Below, in pieces: positions 31,675 to 35,423 of a DNA stretch of 35,423 nt. Each line of letters starts with the position of its first letter. The stretch's first letter is position 1. The position numbers and the translations under genes are program-made. Source of the DNA: an uncultured Erythrobacter sp. (GTDB taxonomy: Bacteria > Pseudomonadota > Alphaproteobacteria > Sphingomonadales > Sphingomonadaceae); contig CALLQC010000154.1 in the NCBI GenBank assembly GCA_938015255.1, positions 1 to 35,423 of the forward strand, written 5' to 3'. Below the pieces are notes generated by a model. It saw nothing but the letters and a program-made list of their open reading frames with translations, was not told the DNA's origin and did not search any database.

Positions 31675-32511
31675 ATGGAAAACATCTGGAACAATTACCG
31701 CATCGCGGTCATCGCTGCCGCACTGCTCGTGATCGGTTTCTTCATGAGCGCATTTGTCGTGAACGAGGAAGAGCAAGCCGTTGTGATCCGTGCGGGTAAT
31801 CCCGTTTATGTCTATAACCGTCCGGGCAGCGATGTTGGCCCCGGCCTGAAGTTCCGCGTTCCTCTGATCGACACAGTGCGTATGATCGAGAAACGGGTTC
31901 TGGATCTCGACATGACGGACGAGGAAGTGCTGTCGAATGACCAGCAGCGTCTGCTGGTCAATGCCTATGCCCGTTTCCGTATCGTCGATCCGATCCGCAT
32001 GGTCGAGCGCGCAGGTACGACAGAGGGCGTGCGTGTCGCGCTTGAACCGATCCTCAACTCCGCGCTGCGACAGGAACTGGGCCGCCGTACGTTCTCTGCG
32101 ATGTTGACCGCTGAACGCGGCACTGCGCTGGCAAATGTGCGTGCGAACCTTGACCGCGAAGCGCGCCAGTATGGGGCTGAAGTCATCGACGTTCAGATCA
32201 AGCGGACAGACCTTCCCGAAGGACGCCCGCTAGAATCGGCATTTGAGCGGATGAAATCGGATCGTGCGCGTGAAGCGCTTACAATCCGGGCAGCAGGCAC
32301 CCGCGATGCTCGGATTATCCGCGCTGAGGCCGATGCAGAGGCCGCGCGCATCTATGCCCAGGCTTTTGGCAAAGATGCGGGGTTTTACGATTTCTACCGC
32401 GCGATGCAGAGCTATGAGCAAAGCTTCGCCCGCGGTGAGGGTCGCGGTGAAAGTTCAATTATCATATCGTCTGACAATGAATATCTGCGCCAGTTCCAGG
32501 GCCGGCGCTGA
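31675..32511 (+). CDS. hflC: FtsH protease modulator HflC
   Basis: A 278-aa SPFH protein with an N-terminal membrane anchor (about 9-27, RIAVIAAALLVIGFFMSAF). The Band 7 domain begins VVNEEEQAVVIRAGNPVY, and the C-terminal helical part contains AAGTRDARIIRAEADAEAARIYAQAF. The end, IIISSDNEYLRQFQGRR, resembles the HflC tail (SPDSEFFRYM-like). It forms the heteromeric ring with HflK, encoded 2 bp upstream, so the two are translationally coupled. No terminator is seen after it, but a separate promoter precedes the protease gene. Confidence 0.95.
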   Translation: MENIWNNYRIAVIAAALLVIGFFMSAFVVNEEEQAVVIRAGNPVYVYNRPGSDVGPGLKFRVPLIDTVRMIEKRVLDLDMTDEEVLSNDQQRLLVNAYARFRIVDPIRMVERAGTTEGVRVALEPILNSALRQELGRRTFSAMLTAERGTALANVRANLDREARQYGAEVIDVQIKRTDLPEGRPLESAFERMKSDRAREALTIRAAGTRDARIIRAEADAEAARIYAQAFGKDAGFYDFYRAMQSYEQSFARGEGRGESSIIISSDNEYLRQFQGRR

Positions 32512-32652
32512 TCCTCGCGGCGGCATTGAGACACGGCTATTGCCAGTCCGACGAACCGTTGATGCGGCGCTACCGACTACAAGCGTGTTCAATCGCGGTT
32601 AAGTGCGTCTGGGCACATTGTCAGACCGTAACTTAATGCAAGGCCCCATCGC

Positions 32653-32678
32653 GGAACGAGCTGACCGGCTCCTTCGTT
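32653..32678 (+). promoter_or_regulatory. EcfG-type general stress promoter before degP
   Basis: GGAAC (32653-32657), 17 nt, then CGTT (32675-32678). This equals the alphaproteobacterial EcfG sigma factor consensus GGAAC-N16/17-CGTT. It lies 28 bp before the GTG start of the Do/DegP protease gene, a typical distance. EcfG directs the general stress response through PhyR and NepR; those genes are not in the window. Confidence 0.7.
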
Positions 32679-32706
32679 ACGGGAACAAGAAAAGGAACAA
32701 GAGGAC

Positions 32707-34242
32707 GTGAACAACGTGCGGTATGTATACGGACTGACGAGTGCGCTGCTGGTTGGCGGTGCGGCGGTTTCCCTGATGACCGGATATCCGGCCGGTGCAC
32801 AGGTTGCGCAAAACGACACCAGTGTGATGAGCAATGTCGTACCTCGCTCAGGCGCTCCGGCAAGCTTTGCAGACCTAACCGAGCAGCTCCAGCCCGCGGT
32901 TGTGAACATCGCGACGCGGCAGCGTGTGCAGGTGCAGAACCGCAACCCCTTCCAAGGAACACCGTTTGCAGAGCTGTTCAACCGGCGGCGCGGCCAACCT
33001 GAGCAACCGCAAACACGCGAAGCGCAGTCCCTCGGCAGCGGTTTTATAATTTCGGCTGATGGTTTTGTGGTGACAAACAATCACGTGGTGTCGCCGAACA
33101 ACCGCGCGACACTCGAAGAGATCACGGTTACCATGCCTGACGGCACGGAGTACGAAGCTGACCTGATCGGCGCCGATGCGTCTTCCGACCTCGCCGTTCT
33201 GAAAATCAAGGCAAACCGAACATTCCCGTTCGTAAAGTTTGGCGACTCCGCTCGTACCCGCGTCGGCGAATGGGTGGTTGCGATCGGCAATCCCTTCGGC
33301 CTGGGCGGAACTGTCACGAGCGGTATCGTATCAGCGGTCTATCGCAATACCGGTCAGGGCGGTGCCTATGATCGCTACATTCAGACCGATGCAAGCATCA
33401 ACCGAGGCAATTCAGGCGGTCCCCTGTTTGACATGCAGGGTAATGTGATCGGCATCAACAACGCGATATTCTCGCCATCAGGCGGCAGTGTGGGCATCGG
33501 CTTTGCGATCCCTTCCGAAATTGCTGCGCCGATTGTCGAACAGCTCAAGGACGGTCAGGAAATCGAGCGCGGCTTCCTGGGTGTCGGGCTTGAACCGATG
33601 AATGATGATCTCGCGGATTCGCTGGGTCTCCAGCGTAATCGCGGGGAAATTATTCAGAATGTACAGGATGACAGTGCTGCGTCGCGTGCGGGTCTGCGCG
33701 CGGGCGATATCGTCACCGCGATCAACGGACGTGACGTGACCTCCGAACAGTCGGTGTCCTTCCTTGTGGCGAACCTTACACCTGGCACAAGCATTCCGAT
33801 CACTATCCTGCGCGAAGGCCGGGAACTTGAATTGACTGCCACTTTGGGCCGCCGCCCGAGCGAAGAAGAACTTCTGCAAAGCCAGCAGACATTCGATCCG
33901 AACTCGGAAGAACCGATGGATCCAGAAGATACAGATACCGAAATCGCCGAAAAACTCGGTCTGCAAGTGCTCGAAATGACACCGCAGATCGCGCGTTCGC
34001 TGCGCGTTGATCCGGAAACAGGTGGTCTGGTCATCGGCCAGGTTGATCCGAATTCGGATGCAGGCCGCAAAGGGCTGCGTCGCGGTGATATTATCCTGTC
34101 AGCGCAGTATCAGGCCGTTTCGACGATCGAAGACCTGCGCGAGGCCATTGCCGCAGCAGAGGCAGACGATCGCGACGCGGTTCTTCTGCGCATTCAGCGC
34201 CCCGGCACGCCGCCACGCTTCCTGCCAATCCGGCTTCGCTGA
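32707..34242 (+). CDS. degP: Do/DegP-family periplasmic serine protease
   Basis: A 511-aa envelope quality-control protease-chaperone. The signal peptide covers about 1-31 (TSALLVGGAAVSLMTGYPAGAQ). A trypsin-like domain has the complete triad His126 (TNNHVV), Asp161 (SSDLAVLK) and Ser236 (GNSGGP). Two PDZ domains follow (about 275-370, with RGFLGVGLEP, and about 410-505, with LRRGDIILSAQ). A Q/N/R-rich insert lies before the triad (RRRGQPEQPQTREAQ), in the LA-loop position. The GTG at 32707 follows AAGGAAC and GAGGA; GTG 32716 is another candidate. An EcfG-type promoter lies just upstream. The gene is separated from PBP1 by a bidirectional terminator. DegP, DegQ and MucD cannot be told apart by sequence alone. 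Confidence 0.95.
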   Translation: MNNVRYVYGLTSALLVGGAAVSLMTGYPAGAQVAQNDTSVMSNVVPRSGAPASFADLTEQLQPAVVNIATRQRVQVQNRNPFQGTPFAELFNRRRGQPEQPQTREAQSLGSGFIISADGFVVTNNHVVSPNNRATLEEITVTMPDGTEYEADLIGADASSDLAVLKIKANRTFPFVKFGDSARTRVGEWVVAIGNPFGLGGTVTSGIVSAVYRNTGQGGAYDRYIQTDASINRGNSGGPLFDMQGNVIGINNAIFSPSGGSVGIGFAIPSEIAAPIVEQLKDGQEIERGFLGVGLEPMNDDLADSLGLQRNRGEIIQNVQDDSAASRAGLRAGDIVTAINGRDVTSEQSVSFLVANLTPGTSIPITILREGRELELTATLGRRPSEEELLQSQQTFDPNSEEPMDPEDTDTEIAEKLGLQVLEMTPQIARSLRVDPETGGLVIGQVDPNSDAGRKGLRRGDIILSAQYQAVSTIEDLREAIAAAEADDRDAVLLRIQRPGTPPRFLPIRLR

Positions 34243-34269
34243 TCGGGCACACACGGTAAATATCACGAA

Positions 34270-34301
34270 AAAGGGCGCCGGCTTAACCACCGGCGCCCTT
34301 T
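34270..34301. terminator. Bidirectional rho-independent terminator
   Basis: AAAGGGCGCCGG (34270-34281) pairs perfectly with CCGGCGCCCTTT (34290-34301), a 12-bp stem with an 8-nt loop. On the plus strand it ends in CCCTTTCTCTTTG, and on the minus strand in CCCTTTTTCG. It sits between the convergent degP stop (34242) and the PBP1 stop (34338), so it serves both. Confidence 0.9.
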
Positions 34302-34337
34302 CTCTTTGTCCATTATACTATGCCGTCGCTCTGACGC

Positions 34338-35423
34338 TTACTCGCGCGGCGGTGGAGGCGGAGGGCGTGGTTGCGATCTTCGCTCGCCAGGCAATTCTCC
34401 CCCTGTCGCGCGCTCGAGAAAGTCTTCGCTGACAGCGGTTGGCGGTTCTACTTCTGGTGGTGCAATACGCCCCTGATCGAATGGCGCATCGCTGTTTTCA
34501 CCTCCAGGATCGAGCCCGTCCCCAGATGGGTCGCGACGGCCCGGCTCAACCAGATTGCCGTCCTCATCGATAAAGTAATAATCGTCTGGGTCGCCGTAGA
34601 GATATTCCTCATCCGGCTCGAGCCGCCATTCCGGCAGATTAAGCTCGGTGCTGAATTGCTCCACCGCACGGTCCTTCACGGCGTAACGCATATAGGCGGC
34701 AAATGCTTGCGCCGGCGCCCGGCCACCCTGAAGACCCGGCACCGCCTTCGCATCATCGCGGCCCATCCACACGCCCGTGGTAATTCCTGAAGAAAAGCCG
34801 ACGAACCAGCCATCCTTGTTCGAACTTGTTGTGCCAGTCTTCCCTGCGACAGGACGGCCAATTTGGGCTGCTCGCCCGGTTCCTGTCTGCACGGCAGCTT
34901 GCAGTAAATCGGTCATACCGGCGGCCACATAGTCGGGCACCAGCGCCGTATCGCGCGGCTTCTTGCGCTCGTAGAGCAGCTCACCCGAAGCTGTCGTAAC
35001 CTTGGTAATGCCATACGGTTCAATCGCCATTCCTCTCGCGGAAATCGAACCAAAGGCCCGCGTCATTTCCAGCAGACGAACCTCCGAAGAACCAAGCACC
35101 ATCGAAGGAAAGGTTGAAACCGGCGAAGTTATGCCAAACCGCCGCGCCATGGATGCAACAGTGCCGTACCCGACCTCGTTACCCAACTGCGCGGCGACTG
35201 TGTTGATCGAAAGGGCAAATGATGTCCTGAGGCTGGTTTCACCGATATTGCGCCCGTTGGAATTGCGCGGCCGCCAACCATCGATCTCAACCGGCACATC
35301 GCGAACGGTATCGGTCGGGATATATCCAGCTTCGAGCGCGGCAAGGTAGACAAACAGTTTCCATGATGAACCGGGCTGACGCATTGCGTTGGTTGCCCGG
35401 TTGAAATTCGTCTCGACGTAATC
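34338..35423 (-). CDS. Class A penicillin-binding protein (PBP1A-like), C-terminal part
   Basis: The coding frame runs off the right edge, so only the last 361 residues are present, and the glycosyltransferase domain lies outside. The visible part is the transpeptidase domain with its three motifs: SSWK (in AMRQPGSSWKLFVYL), SIN (in SFALSINTVAAQLG) and KTGT (in PVAGKTGTTSSNKDGWFVGFS). These mark a functional D,D-transpeptidase that cross-links peptidoglycan in the periplasm. After the fold comes a tail of about 100 residues, acidic (PDEEYLYGDPDDYYFIDEDG) and then Pro/Arg-rich (PRPPPPPPRE), probably disordered. The gene ends next to the shared terminator with degP. Confidence 0.93.
   Translation of the reverse strand, partial: DYVETNFNRATNAMRQPGSSWKLFVYLAALEAGYIPTDTVRDVPVEIDGWRPRNSNGRNIGETSLRTSFALSINTVAAQLGNEVGYGTVASMARRFGITSPVSTFPSMVLGSSEVRLLEMTRAFGSISARGMAIEPYGITKVTTASGELLYERKKPRDTALVPDYVAAGMTDLLQAAVQTGTGRAAQIGRPVAGKTGTTSSNKDGWFVGFSSGITTGVWMGRDDAKAVPGLQGGRAPAQAFAAYMRYAVKDRAVEQFSTELNLPEWRLEPDEEYLYGDPDDYYFIDEDGNLVEPGRRDPSGDGLDPGGENSDAPFDQGRIAPPEVEPPTAVSEDFLERATGGELPGERRSQPRPPPPPPRE

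Noticed and set aside
1-35423. Mobile elements, prophage, CRISPR arrays or defence islands
   Set aside because: No transposase, integrase, phage, Cas or restriction genes and no regular repeat-spacer array were seen. The single tRNA has no attachment-site-like duplication or integrase beside it.

Overview
The window looks like chromosomal DNA from an alphaproteobacterium of the order Sphingomonadales, most likely near Erythrobacter and relatives. This is a judgement from gene content and protein style, not from a database search. Supporting signs are a heme oxygenase/bacteriophytochrome pair with an HWE-type kinase, a CarboxypepD_reg TonB-dependent receptor, a PHA-granule-region protein, a DUF1674 protein, a P450 and a PEP-CTERM protein. 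The DNA is moderately GC-rich, densely packed and mostly single-copy. I saw no insertion sequence, prophage, CRISPR array or rRNA.

Layout. 1-646: end of an unrecognised gene and a small PHA-system protein. 705-4016: an inverted repeat, then bphO and bphP, overlapping by 4 bp; together they make biliverdin and the red/far-red sensor kinase that binds it. 4013-5862 (minus): manC-manA, the GDP-mannose supply route. 5952-9711: tonB (minus) diverging from a MASE1-PAS-HK-REC-Hpt hybrid kinase. 9740-13560 (minus): a large TonB-dependent receptor with a terminator and a 333-bp leader rich in short repeats. 13561-16706: a 2OG-Fe(II) oxygenase, a NupC-type nucleoside transporter and, divergently, a YhhQ-type queuosine-precursor transporter. 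16776-16851 (minus): tRNA-Lys(UUU). 16919-19260: a PrsT-like TPR lipoprotein diverging from a PEP-CTERM protein that has a near-consensus sigma-54 promoter. 19274-21506 (minus): folK, an aguB-like amidase and an exported methyltransferase-like protein. 21648-24528: msrA, an unknown possibly hotdog-fold protein, rsmB (minus) and a 56-aa DUF1674/SDHAF4 gene. 24557-30398 (minus): P450, hemH, a Tat-exported molybdopterin-binding oxidase subunit and mrp. 30473-34242: hflK-hflC, then a Do/DegP protease behind a promoter matching the EcfG general-stress consensus. 34338-35423 (minus): the C-terminal part of a class A penicillin-binding protein.

Themes. Envelope biology dominates: GDP-mannose, PEP-CTERM sorting, TonB uptake, HflKC, DegP and PBP1. 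Heme chemistry recurs: hemH makes heme, bphO breaks it down to the phytochrome chromophore, and the P450 uses it. The best regulatory leads are the sigma-54 site before the PEP-CTERM gene, the EcfG-type site before degP, and the perfect dyad before bphO-bphP. A light-sensing HWE kinase in the same window as an EcfG-type promoter invites, but does not prove, a light-to-stress-response link.
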